A DNA stretch of 64,000 nt from Flavobacterium panacagri (GTDB taxonomy: Bacteria; Bacteroidota; Bacteroidia; Flavobacteriales; Flavobacteriaceae): the NCBI RefSeq assembly GCF_030378165.1, contig NZ_CP119766.1, positions 5,580,001 through 5,644,000 on the forward strand, given 5' to 3'. The notes beneath the pieces were generated by a model, which saw only the letters and a list, made by a program, of their open reading frames with translations, was not told the DNA's origin and made no database searches. How positions within the stretch are numbered: the first letter of the stretch is position 1; the number at the start of each line of letters is the position of its first letter. Both the position numbers and the translations under genes were made by a program. Below are positions 8,401-17,278 of this stretch, one piece after another.

Positions 8401-10552
8401 ATTCATAATTTCGGTTTTTTTCGAATAATTGATACAGTTTCGAAATTTCATTTTTAATATGAGGCATCGATTTTGAAAAACCATATTGCTGTGCTTTCAC
8501 TGCTTTTGAATACAGAGAATCCGAAGCTGGTTTTGGCAATTCATAAGCTGAGACCTGATTTGGTGTAAAGAAACCGTATCCGTTTTCGGCGCTTAGAATG
8601 TTTTTCTTTTGCGACGGTTCTAACTGTTCGATAAATTTGGTTTCTTTTTCGGTAATTTTTGGTCTTGCCGAATATGCTTTTACCCAATCGTTTACTTTAT
8701 CAGTCAGTTTGTTGTTTTTCTGCAATTGCAACATAATATCCAAAGCCGACATGCGCTGTTCCATATCGCCTTTTTCCAGAATCGCATCTACAAAAGTGGT
8801 AATGTTTTGATCTTCCTGTTTGAGTAAAATCGTCGTTAGGTTTTTCTTTAAATTGGAATTTTTACGTTTGTACAATTTCTGAAAAATTCCCAATTCGTCA
8901 GCTGTCAGCGTCAGATTGTTCAAGGTGGAAATTGCCGAAGCTACAAGCGATTCTCCCCTGTCTTTCAGGATTCTTAAAGCAAAACTTCTTTGGAAATCTG
9001 TTGGTGCTTTTTTCTCTTTTCCTTCATTACTTTTAAAACTGTAAAACGAATAACAGTAATAATCGCCCAGAATTTGACGCGTCAGTTTTTCTCTTAAATT
9101 GATAGAAAAACTTTCGAACTGATTTAAAATAAGTTCTAATCTATCGTTATGATCGCCAATTAAATTTATGGCCGACGAATACAAAGTATCTTTTTCGAAC
9201 TTCGCATTCAGCCATGAAAATACTTTTCCTTCAAAAGTTTTTTCTTTTACGGTTATCGTTTGTGCAAGATTATAGACTTTATTGAAGAAATCCGGATAAT
9301 CGGCATTTTCGATATAATATTTCGATTTGGTGTTGGCATCCAAAAGCGCGTTCATTCTTGGAACGGCAAATGCCAAAACCTGAAGGTTTTCGTCGTCTAA
9401 AGCTTTAAAATAAAGTGGCATTTCGATATACGGATCATGCGTTTCTCCGGCAAATTTCAGCGCCAGACATTTCTTTTCCACCGAACCTTTTTCTAATAAT
9501 TCGTGCAGAAACGGAACCGTTTTCTCAACATCCAAAACGCCCTGAACCCAAAGCGCCATATAGGCTTCGTTATTATTTTTACTACGAATACCTGTCAGAA
9601 TGGTTTCTTGATTCGAAAAATAACCGTAAGCCAAATCCAGAATATTACGAACCGTAGTTTCTTTTTCAGCATCCCAGCCTAAACCTGTCCATGTGTCGAT
9701 TGCTCTTACCACCGATGAAAAACGGCTCAGTTTATTGTCGATAATCACTTTGATCATGTATTGCAAAGCGCCGATACTAGTTTCGTCCAACGCTTCTAAA
9801 ACAACCTGACGAAGTCCTTCCTGACGCTGTGCCGAAAGCAATAATTTTTCTACCAGTTCCCAGTTTTCTTTTTTCTCACTGTTTAAAAGTGCTTTGATGA
9901 TATTTCTGGAAACTTTTCCCTGTGGGTCTTTATTGAAAATAATATCTTCAAACAGCTGATACAGATTCGCCTTATTCAAATCAAGTGCCGATGACCAAAT
10001 CATGAATTGGTTGCCCGAATTTGAAATCTCAGTATCATAACGAATCTGATCTTCGATACTCAAATTATAATAAACCGTTTTCGAGTCCTGATAATGGTAT
10101 TTACTGGCTCCGTTTAATAACGAACGCAGAAAATTAACCTGATTGACCAACAGATATTTTTTGTGGTTTGGCGCTCTAAAAGAACGTCTGGAATACCCCG
10201 TTTGATACATTTTTTGCGGCAATCTGTTCCAGGCCTCTTTTACATAAACCGCATTTTCTTCCCCAAAAAAGAAAACCAAAAGATCATAATAGTTTTTGTC
10301 TTCCCAAATATTCTCTTTTATCAGCGCTGTAAACTTTTCGGCCTGTTTAGAACCCAGCGAAATATAATTGCTGTAATAATTGTCGTCAAGCTTAAGAAAC
10401 TCCAAACCAAACTCCGCAACTTCTTTCTTTAGTTTTGATCCAGAAAATAATTTCGTAACCAGATTACTGTTTACAATTTCTTCCAATTCTTTCTTGAACC
10501 TCTTAATCGGATTCTCGATTGCTTTACTTTTTAATAAATCTTCAATTGTCAT
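5480..10552 (-). CDS. DUF5724 / DUF4132 (MolR family) giant protein
   Basis: A 1690-residue cytoplasmic protein. The first about 1300 residues are helical, repeat-like and rich in Leu, Lys and aromatic residues (DUF5724-like). The region about 1330-1510 is the DUF4132 domain: L-T-N-Y-R-K-T-M-R-E-Q-W, then R-R-Y-A-G-H-Q-V-Q-P-N-Q-T, then L-L-K-G-R-G-W. DUF4132 is the conserved module of E. coli MolR/YehI, whose function is still unclear. No P-loop or catalytic motif is apparent. It is transcribed alone, with 390 bp to the next downstream gene. Its proximity to the WGR and SWIM genes repeats an association seen in other phyla, which argues for a shared complex (inference). Confidence 0.75.
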   Translation of the reverse strand: MTIEDLLKSKAIENPIKRFKKELEEIVNSNLVTKLFSGSKLKKEVAEFGLEFLKLDDNYYSNYISLGSKQAEKFTALIKENIWEDKNYYDLLVFFFGEENAVYVKEAWNRLPQKMYQTGYSRRSFRAPNHKKYLLVNQVNFLRSLLNGASKYHYQDSKTVYYNLSIEDQIRYDTEISNSGNQFMIWSSALDLNKANLYQLFEDIIFNKDPQGKVSRNIIKALLNSEKKENWELVEKLLLSAQRQEGLRQVVLEALDETSIGALQYMIKVIIDNKLSRFSSVVRAIDTWTGLGWDAEKETTVRNILDLAYGYFSNQETILTGIRSKNNNEAYMALWVQGVLDVEKTVPFLHELLEKGSVEKKCLALKFAGETHDPYIEMPLYFKALDDENLQVLAFAVPRMNALLDANTKSKYYIENADYPDFFNKVYNLAQTITVKEKTFEGKVFSWLNAKFEKDTLYSSAINLIGDHNDRLELILNQFESFSINLREKLTRQILGDYYCYSFYSFKSNEGKEKKAPTDFQRSFALRILKDRGESLVASAISTLNNLTLTADELGIFQKLYKRKNSNLKKNLTTILLKQEDQNITTFVDAILEKGDMEQRMSALDIMLQLQKNNKLTDKVNDWVKAYSARPKITEKETKFIEQLEPSQKKNILSAENGYGFFTPNQVSAYELPKPASDSLYSKAVKAQQYGFSKSMPHIKNEISKLYQLFEKNRNYEYEIENYDNSKQTVLLGNTFRTLKNLKDEKDKEALATNYPLYEVWSGWFQDSGLDERDLFLITLVSNCDRKVWRDFLEKHVFYYKELLPHPNKRGYDWDNAILNILNALKLKYVFKEETDFLIDACTTLYADLPQSVLEFEYKPGKDQYYYNSDSGNGWQNQGFFDIYLNKISLADLTPEQENKVWNLYRWRQLNGLERNISYCKPPIHLYCTAFEQKLITEGELYEGILEPERISVLTSESKHYRHYGSEELLKTFPFLVPMIDKIRETFLDIEVKRGDSNTSVTPLVQSFQKIYGINRLVEMLTALGKASLYKGYIYSWSYTELTKQKLFSYLLKRCYPLESDTQQIFNEAVKKAKISEERLIQTAIYAPQWQKFISNYLDWKGLDEGIWWFHAHTKTASYSAVNSELESEMAKFSSIDLQDFKDGAVDKDWFVSAYKKLGKAKWEMLYESAKYVTDGNGHRRARLYADTITGDLKIREVTAKVKDKRDQDYLRVYGLVPLSKASPEKDILARYEYLQQFKKESKEFGSMKQASEALAIRVALENLARNAGYPDPVRLTWAMETKQIQNILSKETEVKLDDVTISLVINKEGKADLVTLKGDKELKSIPPKYKKDKGILELTNYRKTMREQWTRSRKGLEESMIRGDEFLFAEMQNLFEHPIILKHLEKLVFISNENQIGFYVDGNLVTALGEMISLNEKQTFRIAHCFDLHKNNVWTDFQKYCFDNKLQQPFKQIFRELYVPTPDELKEKSISRRYAGHQVQPNQTLALLKGRGWKVDYEEGLQKVFHKEGYQVKMYALADWFSPADVESPTLETIEFHSLKDYKNVPFEEINPRIFSEVMRDIDLVVSVAHVGGVDPEASHSSIEMRAVLLRETLRLFKIKNVEITGNHAIIKGQLAEYSVHLGSAIVHQVPGKYLSILPIHSQHRGRLFLPFADDDPKSAEVMSKVLLFAKDNEIQDPTVLSQIDKTYA

Positions 10553-10686
10553 GTTTTTTTATTTTAGATTTTAGACTGTAGATTTTAGATTCTGAAAACG
10601 AACCTCAACATTGAATTTTTTAACTTTTAATTCTCAATTTTTAATTGACTTTTGCCATTGAAATTGACAATTAACAGATTAGTGCT

Positions 10687-11526
10687 TTATTTTTTAATTT
10701 CGTAATGTCCTTTTGCAGGCGAAAAACAATCTCCAGTTAAAGAACTGTTTGATTCTACCCATACAAGTTTGTTTTCATTTTCTTCATACCATTTCTTTAA
10801 ATTATTTTGCAAATGGATTCTATTTTCGGTTTTTTCTCGTACATAATACCAATAAGCACAATAGCCACATTCTTCACTAAACTTTTGTCCTATCAACTCG
10901 AAAATTGGAATACCTTTTATTTTTTCATTAAGAATTACTAAAGATGCATCTGCAACTGTATATTCTCCGCCAAACATAGGAACATAAACTTCCTTTAAAA
11001 CAGTTTTGTCAGTCAATTTGTTAATTAAATCAGGGATATTTTTCTTTCCTTGTTTGACCAAATTCCAAAAAATTTCATCATTACAGTTTTGGATATATGG
11101 AATTTCTTTTATGTCTTTAATTTCACTTACAAGCAAGTCTTTTGCGTTATAAAAATCGTTGGATTGTTTTTGCAATATAATTTTTGTCGTGTCACTTGTG
11201 AGAAGTGATAAATATTCAGTATCTCCATCGGTGCCTGTCGATTCATAACGAATTTTAAAAGTTGAAATGGTGTCGGATTTATATCCATTTTTCATTAATC
11301 TTAGGTTGCAGATTATACCTTCAATTCTATTCAACTTAAAAAAACCGCTTTTATTTGTATGTGTTTTCAGTGGATTAGATTCTGTATTTTCCTCAATTAA
11401 AACATCTGCGATTGGTTTTCCAAATTCATCGACAACGAACCCAGAATAATAGTCATTTACTTTCTGACTACACGAAAGAAACAAAACGCTAATTATAATT
11501 ATACTGATGAAAGTTCTTTTTCTCAT
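10687..11526 (-). CDS. Lipoprotein with carboxypeptidase-regulatory-like domain
   Basis: The protein has 279 residues. The N-terminus has a signal peptide with lipobox (VLFLSCSQK; predicted lipidated Cys at about 20). Residues about 28-110 look like a carboxypeptidase-regulatory beta-sandwich (YYSGFVVDEFGKPIADVLIE, then TNKSGFFKL), common in Bacteroidota envelope proteins. The remainder is unassigned; it contains an ECGYCAYWYY segment. Probably an outer-membrane lipoprotein. I do not recognise a specific function. Confidence 0.65.
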   Translation of the reverse strand: MRKRTFISIIIISVLFLSCSQKVNDYYSGFVVDEFGKPIADVLIEENTESNPLKTHTNKSGFFKLNRIEGIICNLRLMKNGYKSDTISTFKIRYESTGTDGDTEYLSLLTSDTTKIILQKQSNDFYNAKDLLVSEIKDIKEIPYIQNCNDEIFWNLVKQGKKNIPDLINKLTDKTVLKEVYVPMFGGEYTVADASLVILNEKIKGIPIFELIGQKFSEECGYCAYWYYVREKTENRIHLQNNLKKWYEENENKLVWVESNSSLTGDCFSPAKGHYEIKK

Positions 11527-11586
11527 TTATTTTGTGATTCCTTGTATCTGTTTTAACGTGTGTTGGTTTAGAATTTCGCACAACAA

Positions 11587-12021
11587 TTACCAATAGCTTC
11601 CCGCCAAGAACGTAAGCCTGATAAAAGTGATGGCTTTATTTTTGGATAAATCGATTTCCTCGGTTAAGGTTTCGAGCTGATCGTCGCCGTAGAAAACAGC
11701 GTACAAACCGTCTTCGAAAGCTACAATGGCATTTTCCTGCGCTTTTGCCAAATCTACTTTATTGTGGTTATAAAGTGCGCCAAAACCCACTTTTCCCGTA
11801 TCGGTTAGAATGGGAAGGTAATTTTCTTTTGGAAGATGGATTTTGTCTTCGTCCTCAAACTCGAAGGAAGAAGCATGGAATAATTGCACCTGATAATCTA
11901 CAATCGATTCGATTAGTTTTTGTGTGGAAATAACAGGATTTTCTATAGCCAGCGCTATACTTTTTTCCTGAAGAAGCGGATGTTTTTTTCCTAATTGTTT
12001 TACTGAGATGCTTATATTCAT
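11587..12021 (-). CDS. Hypothetical protein, 144 residues
   Basis: Starts MNISISVKQLGKKHPL. No signal peptide or membrane segment. Acidic, with a mixed alpha/beta look and a GLYAVFYGDDQLETL segment. I do not recognise the family. It lies 60 bp upstream of the lipoprotein gene on the same strand. Codon use and base composition resemble the MolR-type gene, so it is likely a genuine chromosomal gene. Confidence 0.55.
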   Translation of the reverse strand: MNISISVKQLGKKHPLLQEKSIALAIENPVISTQKLIESIVDYQVQLFHASSFEFEDEDKIHLPKENYLPILTDTGKVGFGALYNHNKVDLAKAQENAIVAFEDGLYAVFYGDDQLETLTEEIDLSKNKAITFIRLTFLAGSYW

Positions 12022-12144
12022 CTTTAATCGGCTTTTATTTTGAGGTGGTAATGTAAGAATTTTAAATCAGTTTATTCTTAAAATAATGTCTTTAAAATGT
12101 TAAAAAATCTCAGAATTAAAAGTACGATTTGATACTAAAAAAAT

Positions 12145-12170
12145 ACCCTGCAAATTGGTATTTGCAGGGT
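12145..12170. terminator. Hairpin, likely intrinsic terminator
   Basis: ACCCTGCAAAT and ATTTGCAGGGT form a stem with a short loop, followed by TTGGGTTTTT on the plus strand and flanked by A-rich sequence on the other side. It lies upstream of the hypothetical gene ending at 11587. It probably terminates a lost plus-strand gene, or the minus-strand remnant at 12219-12347. Confidence 0.5.
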
Positions 12171-12218
12171 TTGGGTTTTTATTGGGATGATTTAAATCTT
12201 CGATTTTTTCCAAAACAT

Positions 12219-12347
12219 CTAAAATGCGTTAGAGCTATCACTAGCTTCAGTAACGTGAATGAAGGCTTCGTTTAGGTTAACTTGTAAAGTTTCAAAGTTC
12301 TCGATTGCCGATAAAATGTTTTTATCGAGAACAAGATATATTTTTAT
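12219..12347 (-). pseudogene. Remnant of an ABC transporter ATPase 3' end (tentative)
   Basis: The minus strand encodes a 42-codon open segment ending in TAG: LDKNILSAIENFETL, then QVNLNEAFIHVT. This looks like the C-terminal tail of ABC-2-type ATP-binding proteins, which typically end with 'PSLNEIFI-x-x-V'. A stop codon precedes it and there is no upstream gene, so it would be a decayed fragment. The similarity is short. The rest of the 540-bp gap 12022-12560 is AT-rich and holds only the hairpin and the promoter of the next gene. Confidence 0.3.
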
Positions 12348-12547
12348 TTAAAAAAGAAAGAAATAGCTTATATTTTTTGTCTATTTTAAAATATAATACT
12401 AAATTTAGATTGAAAACAAAGATAGAAATTATAATTGGTGGTTTGTGTGTTAATAGCTAAGATAACTACAAAATGAATGAGAAATAAAATTTTAGTGGAA
12501 TAATAATTCTACAAAGAACAAATTTCAGAAAAACTTAAAAAAATCAT

Positions 12548-12555
12548 TACTTTTG
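12548..12555 (+). promoter_or_regulatory. -7 box of the AAA+ ATPase gene
   Basis: TACTTTTG matches the Bacteroidota -7 consensus TAnnTTTG and ends 5 bp before the ATG at 12561. Transcription would begin at or very near the start codon, giving a nearly leaderless mRNA. Confidence 0.5.
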
Positions 12556-12560
12556 CGCCA

Positions 12561-13586
12561 ATGAGTCAATCTGATTACATAAAAGATATTGCTAAATATG
12601 GTCTTGAAAATGATCAGGAGAAATTATTGTCTGCTTTAAACGAATTTATTGATTATTCAAAAAAAAGCAAGAAAGTAAATTTTGCTATTCAATTACAGTC
12701 TATATTAAAAGAATCTTTTCAACATCAAAAAAATTCCTCTTTACTTAAAACTGGGTCAGATTCTTATTTCAACAGAATTGAAGACAAAGAAGTTGGAGAT
12801 TTAATTCTAGAGAAATTAACATCTGATTATAATCTTCATAATATCGTTGCAGATAAAACTGTAATAGAAAATTTGAATTATTTTATTGAAGAGCATAACA
12901 AATTAGAATTATTACAGAAATTTAATCTACCTGTTTCAAATAAATTATTACTACATGGGCCTTCTGGTTGTGGAAAGACTTTAGCATCTTACGTCGTTGC
13001 CGGGGAATTGAACAAAATGATGGTTGTAGTTAATTTAGGAGCCATAGTTTCTTCTAAATTGGGAGAAACCAGTAAAAATTTATCCAAAATATTTCGAAAA
13101 GCAGCTTCTGAAGATTGTATAATTTTTATAGATGAATTTGATTCTATTGGAAAAGTAAGAGATTATAATCAAGATCATGGAGAAATGAAACGTGTTGTAA
13201 ATACTATTTTACAACTGTTTGATTATCTACCGCAAAATAGTATTGTTATAGCCGCTACAAACCAAAAAGAAATGCTTGATGAAGCTTTACTAAGAAGATT
13301 TGATTTTTCTATTGGTTTTAATTTACCTACTGAAAAGGAAATAACAGATTTAATTTCATTAACACTTAAAAATGGAAATTTTACTTTTGATAATAAATTA
13401 AAAGCAAATAAATTAATTAAGTATAGTGTTGGTCTATCTTATTATAGTATACAAAAAACGCTAGTAACAGCAATAAAAAGAAGTCTATTTGCTGTTACTA
13501 AGCCTGAATTTGTATTGTCTCCTAAAATTGATACTACAGTTTGGAAAAATTTAATTGATATTGAAAAAAAATCAATAGGCATCTAG
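12561..13586 (+). CDS. AAA+ ATPase paired with a subtilase
   Basis: The protein has 341 residues. Residues 1-110 are a helical N-terminal region. The AAA+ module follows: Walker A GPSGCGKT at about 134-141, Walker B CIIFIDEFDS at about 189-198, sensor-1 IAATN near 230, and an arginine-finger-like LLRRFD near 245. It resembles the SpoVK/FtsH-type classical clade. Its stop codon overlaps the stop of the convergent subtilase gene. ATPase plus S8 peptidase pairs recur in bacterial accessory regions and are suspected conflict or defence modules: the ATPase would remodel or feed substrates, or control the protease. The pair is usually co-directional, so the tail-to-tail arrangement here is unusual. 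Confidence 0.8.
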   Translation: MSQSDYIKDIAKYGLENDQEKLLSALNEFIDYSKKSKKVNFAIQLQSILKESFQHQKNSSLLKTGSDSYFNRIEDKEVGDLILEKLTSDYNLHNIVADKTVIENLNYFIEEHNKLELLQKFNLPVSNKLLLHGPSGCGKTLASYVVAGELNKMMVVVNLGAIVSSKLGETSKNLSKIFRKAASEDCIIFIDEFDSIGKVRDYNQDHGEMKRVVNTILQLFDYLPQNSIVIAATNQKEMLDEALLRRFDFSIGFNLPTEKEITDLISLTLKNGNFTFDNKLKANKLIKYSVGLSYYSIQKTLVTAIKRSLFAVTKPEFVLSPKIDTTVWKNLIDIEKKSIGI

Positions 13587-16012
13587 TTTTCTAAATCAAG
13601 ATCCAGATCTAAATTATTATCAATTTCTAAAAAATCATTTACCTCTAGCATCTCTGAGTATAAATTACTAACTCCATTATTGCTAGTTAATTCAGAAATT
13701 TTACAAACAATAGAGAATGAATGATTACTTTTTGATAATTCCTTTAAGTATTGATTTTTAGTAAGACATCTTACAGATAAAGCTAAAGTGTCATCTATAT
13801 TAACAAAATCCGTAGGTTGTAATCTATAAGTCATAAATTGACTATTTGAAAATAATCTATTATCAATACCAAAGTGATCTTCACTCCAAGAAATTGTCTT
13901 CTTTATACCATAATCATCTTGTATTCCATCCTCAAATTTTACGACATCAATATCTTTGGTCAAACTAAACGAAATATGCAACGGATTATAGTCTAATTGA
14001 TTATCTTTTACTGGCATAAAACTATAACATAATGAAATATCAAATTGTAATTTGTTACCACTATCCTTTAAATACATAGGTAAGTTTATTGGAACTTTTA
14101 TTATTTCACCAATTTTAATATTATCTTCAATGATGAATGAAATAGAATTATTACTATTAAAAATTAAATCTGATTTTAAAGGCCTGCCAAATCCAACTAA
14201 GCTTTTAAGTAAAGAATCCGGTTTTTCCCTAAAATGAGGCAACTTATTTTTACTATAATATGTTGCTGAATTTACCAGTAATGCTTTTACAGTCTGCGTT
14301 TTTAAATTCGGGTAAGTATTTAATATTTCAGATGCATAGGATGTAACTAGAGGAGTTGCTAAACTTGTTCCACATGAACGACCATAAAATTTATCTTCCA
14401 TAGCAAATGGAGATCTTAAAATTTCAAGTCCCGATCTTTCGCTAAACAAATCCCCTCCTTCAAAAATAAAATCAGGCTTGTTTAAATGTTTATTTTTTTG
14501 CTTGATTAGTTGTCCATTTACACTTTGAGAATAATCATAATGAAACTTTCTTGTATAATATGCAGGATAACTTTGATTTGGAGTTATATGAGAATTATCA
14601 AATTCTTCCAGATTTCCAGCTAAAGCTCCCACAGAAATATTATTCAATGATTCTGAAGGAATACAAATATTAGTATCCTCACATGAATGAACTAGAGTAG
14701 TCATATCCCTTTTATAAAAAAAGTCAGGATAATCATGGTCGGGATGAGGCTCTTCTTCAATTAATGCTTTTAAACTTTCGGCACTAAAATTACCGACAGA
14801 AATAAAAATTAAAACATCTTCTTCATAAGAAAGTTTATCTAATTCATATGCAAATTGACTATATGTTTCATTATATTTTTTTGCACCAGGAATAACTAAA
14901 GACATATTAAATATTCTAATTCCATGATTTCTTTTTACCTGTCGAATATCACTAATTAATTTCGGTATATTAAGAGGATCATTATCATTATGTATAACTT
15001 TAATTACAAATATTTTTGATTTAGCCTTGTATTCATTTTTTATTTCTTTATAAAAATCTTCACCTAAAGCAACCAAACCTGCTACCATTGTGCCATGCCC
15101 TACTTCATCCCAAAAAGCTCCATTATTAGTATGATCAATATGTTCATTTAAAATTATTGGTTTTAATGGCAAAATTCTCTGAACACCAGTGTCAATAATA
15201 CCAACTGTAGTAATAGAATTCACTAATTTGACTTCAAAATCATAATCTCTTATGGGTCCATTATAACCAGGTCTGATTTTTTGAATCCTCGAACTTATAA
15301 TAGCTTTTATTATATCAAAATTATCGGCAACAAATTTTAAATTCTTTCTATCAATCAAATCTATAGATAACATATCAGGAGACTCTTTATCATACGAATA
15401 TTGAAAATTGCTTTCTTTTAAATATTGAAACAATCTCTCTTTTTGTAGTTCTGAATTTGTACTAATTGATTTTATCAAATTTAGTAAAACTCCTTCATTA
15501 CTATATGTTTGAACTCTTGCTTTTGAATCAACAAATTCAAATTGATAAATTAGAGCTAGTAAATTATAATCTTGATTATAATAAGAAGTCCCTTCTTTAC
15601 TATTAATAATTAACTGGATATGGTTTATGAAATTATTAAAAGAATTCATATCCATTATTTCAAAAACAACAGTCTTATTAAAATCCTTATATTCAACAGG
15701 ATATAAGCCATATTTCTCAAAGAATTTGTTACGCAAGTCCAGATTAAAAGTATTATAAAATCTGATTTTTATTAGATCAATATATGCAGGTAATTCAATA
15801 CTTCTTCTTTCAGTTCTATACTTTCGTTTATAAAAAAAATCAGCATTAAAATTTCGTAAATTATCCTTTTGATATTGTTGAATTATCTTTGGCTCATTTT
15901 GTTCGTCATTCTCTTCAGCTCTAGTATTATTTTTACCATTACTAACATTTCTCTGCCTGTTAAATTTAGGGTGATTTGATTTATCATTATTTAAATAAAC
16001 ATGTCTATTCAT
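13583..16012 (-). CDS. Subtilisin-like serine peptidase (S8 family)
   Basis: An 809-residue protein with a complete catalytic triad: Asp274 in VGIIDTGV, His306 in GHGTMVAG, and Ser550 in CGTSLATP. The first about 260 residues are an asparagine/lysine-rich N-terminal region without a signal peptide, so the enzyme is probably cytoplasmic. The C-terminal about 200 residues (after 600) look like a beta-rich domain. A cytoplasmic S8 peptidase beside an AAA+ gene fits a two-component ATPase/protease conflict module (inference). It is very AT-rich compared with the MolR-type gene, suggesting acquisition by transfer. Confidence 0.85.
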   Translation of the reverse strand: MNRHVYLNNDKSNHPKFNRQRNVSNGKNNTRAEENDEQNEPKIIQQYQKDNLRNFNADFFYKRKYRTERRSIELPAYIDLIKIRFYNTFNLDLRNKFFEKYGLYPVEYKDFNKTVVFEIMDMNSFNNFINHIQLIINSKEGTSYYNQDYNLLALIYQFEFVDSKARVQTYSNEGVLLNLIKSISTNSELQKERLFQYLKESNFQYSYDKESPDMLSIDLIDRKNLKFVADNFDIIKAIISSRIQKIRPGYNGPIRDYDFEVKLVNSITTVGIIDTGVQRILPLKPIILNEHIDHTNNGAFWDEVGHGTMVAGLVALGEDFYKEIKNEYKAKSKIFVIKVIHNDNDPLNIPKLISDIRQVKRNHGIRIFNMSLVIPGAKKYNETYSQFAYELDKLSYEEDVLIFISVGNFSAESLKALIEEEPHPDHDYPDFFYKRDMTTLVHSCEDTNICIPSESLNNISVGALAGNLEEFDNSHITPNQSYPAYYTRKFHYDYSQSVNGQLIKQKNKHLNKPDFIFEGGDLFSERSGLEILRSPFAMEDKFYGRSCGTSLATPLVTSYASEILNTYPNLKTQTVKALLVNSATYYSKNKLPHFREKPDSLLKSLVGFGRPLKSDLIFNSNNSISFIIEDNIKIGEIIKVPINLPMYLKDSGNKLQFDISLCYSFMPVKDNQLDYNPLHISFSLTKDIDVVKFEDGIQDDYGIKKTISWSEDHFGIDNRLFSNSQFMTYRLQPTDFVNIDDTLALSVRCLTKNQYLKELSKSNHSFSIVCKISELTSNNGVSNLYSEMLEVNDFLEIDNNLDLDLDLEN

Positions 16013-16130
16013 ATTAAAAAATTTAGACTCAAATCTAATTATAAAAAAAATCTTATGATTACGTTAATCCATAATTAACAAATAAATCCGTCGAAATGTT
16101 ATTATTTAAAAGAAATTTCAACTCTCAAAC

Positions 16131-16187
16131 CTAAATCCCAAAAAAGCTCTTAGAATTCAACGTCGTTTCCTCCGCTACTTTAGTCAA
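16131..16187 (-). pseudogene. Duplicate fragment of the tatD 3' end
   Basis: On the minus strand this encodes LTKVAEETTLNSKSFFGI followed by a stop. That is nearly identical to the last 19 residues of the full TatD at 19634-20431 (LAKVAEETTRNSKSFFGI). Similarity extends past the stop (CAAACCTAAATCCC in both; 16126-16139 and 19629-19642). The block 16190-19630 is therefore bracketed by direct repeats of the tatD 3' end. Confidence 0.7.
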
Positions 16188-16208
16188 AATTCAAATAACA
16201 GGAATTAT

Positions 16209-17267
16209 CTACTTATACAATTTTTTCCTAATTTCAATCAAAGTCTGAATTACCTTTTCTTCATCTGGTTTTTCAGGAAGATTTGAAGTTAAATAATGAC
16301 TTTCTATCGAAGTAATTAAATGATCTGCCATTTCCAGTAAATCATCATATTCTTTGTTTCCCGCTTTTATAGCTAATAATTCTTCACGATTGGAAACTCT
16401 AATATTTAATTTGCCTGTAGAAAGAATTTGTTCAGCAGTTTGCAAAAGACGAATGGTGTGCATCATGTTTTTGCTGTCGTAATTTTTTCCGTGTTGCTGG
16501 TTGGTATGGTAACGCTCTTCGTTTCGTTTTTCAATCCAGCTCCAGTATTCGGTATATTCTTTACAATATTTTGAATATCCGTCTTGGTTGCAGGATAAAT
16601 AACCAATCCCCTTTTCCTTTTTTGGAATGGATGAAAGTGACACTTCATTCGAATTTTCTTTCTGAATAATTCCTTTATAGCCTAAAGTTTTATTATCGTC
16701 ATAAAACATCGCAAACATTCCTTTTGAATTAGGAAGATTTACCAAACCAATCTGCTCTTGATTCCAATTGTTTTCTTGTAGAAATTCTAATAATGGAATA
16801 GTTTCATACCCTTTTAAAACATAACAAAAATCCAAAAGACTTTTCTTTTCCTTTGGCATTGGGTTAACAATTTTCTTGTTTAAACCTCTCGCCTTTTTGA
16901 TTTGTGTTACCGCATAACCCGCAAAAGAATCTTTACAAAGTTTAGATAAAAAATCTTCTATTTTTAAGTGTTCCATTAACGGATGCTTGTACAAGATACA
17001 ATCTTCCGGCGAAGCCAAAATCTCCAAAATATTTGGATTGTTTTTAAGCAATAATTCTACAAAACGACCAATTTCGTAATAAACCTCGTCATTCGTTTCA
17101 TTACTAATCTGCGGAATATAATCTAACCCAAAGAATTTTTCTTTTGGCAGATAATAAACACCTTTAATATCGGTATCTGATGTTGGCGTATTTAACCCAA
17201 AAGATTTACTTCCCGAAATAACTTCGAAAAGGATTAAATTTTGAGCTTTAAGGTTTTGGATCGTCAT
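16209..17267 (-). CDS. RlaP-type nucleotidyltransferase (RNA-repair-associated pol-beta fold)
   Basis: The protein has 352 residues. The N-terminus carries the pol-beta nucleotidyltransferase signature GSKSFGLNTPTSDTDIKGVY (G-S, then D-x-D), and a later region forms the helical partner domain. The family is RlaP (COG3541/PF10127-like), described in RNA-repair gene clusters, where it is thought to add or restore nucleotides at RNA ends. It follows a second RlaP gene by 11 bp and is the last gene of the unit reading from about 19.55 kb. The substrate is not deducible from sequence. Confidence 0.8.
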   Translation of the reverse strand: MTIQNLKAQNLILFEVISGSKSFGLNTPTSDTDIKGVYYLPKEKFFGLDYIPQISNETNDEVYYEIGRFVELLLKNNPNILEILASPEDCILYKHPLMEHLKIEDFLSKLCKDSFAGYAVTQIKKARGLNKKIVNPMPKEKKSLLDFCYVLKGYETIPLLEFLQENNWNQEQIGLVNLPNSKGMFAMFYDDNKTLGYKGIIQKENSNEVSLSSIPKKEKGIGYLSCNQDGYSKYCKEYTEYWSWIEKRNEERYHTNQQHGKNYDSKNMMHTIRLLQTAEQILSTGKLNIRVSNREELLAIKAGNKEYDDLLEMADHLITSIESHYLTSNLPEKPDEEKVIQTLIEIRKKLYK

Positions 17268-17278
17268 GATTTATCAAA

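Noticed and set aside
10555..10680. Possible regulatory repeat 'tagattttagactgtagattttag'
   Set aside because: Simple AT-rich near-repeat without symmetry or other copies; not distinguishable from composition.
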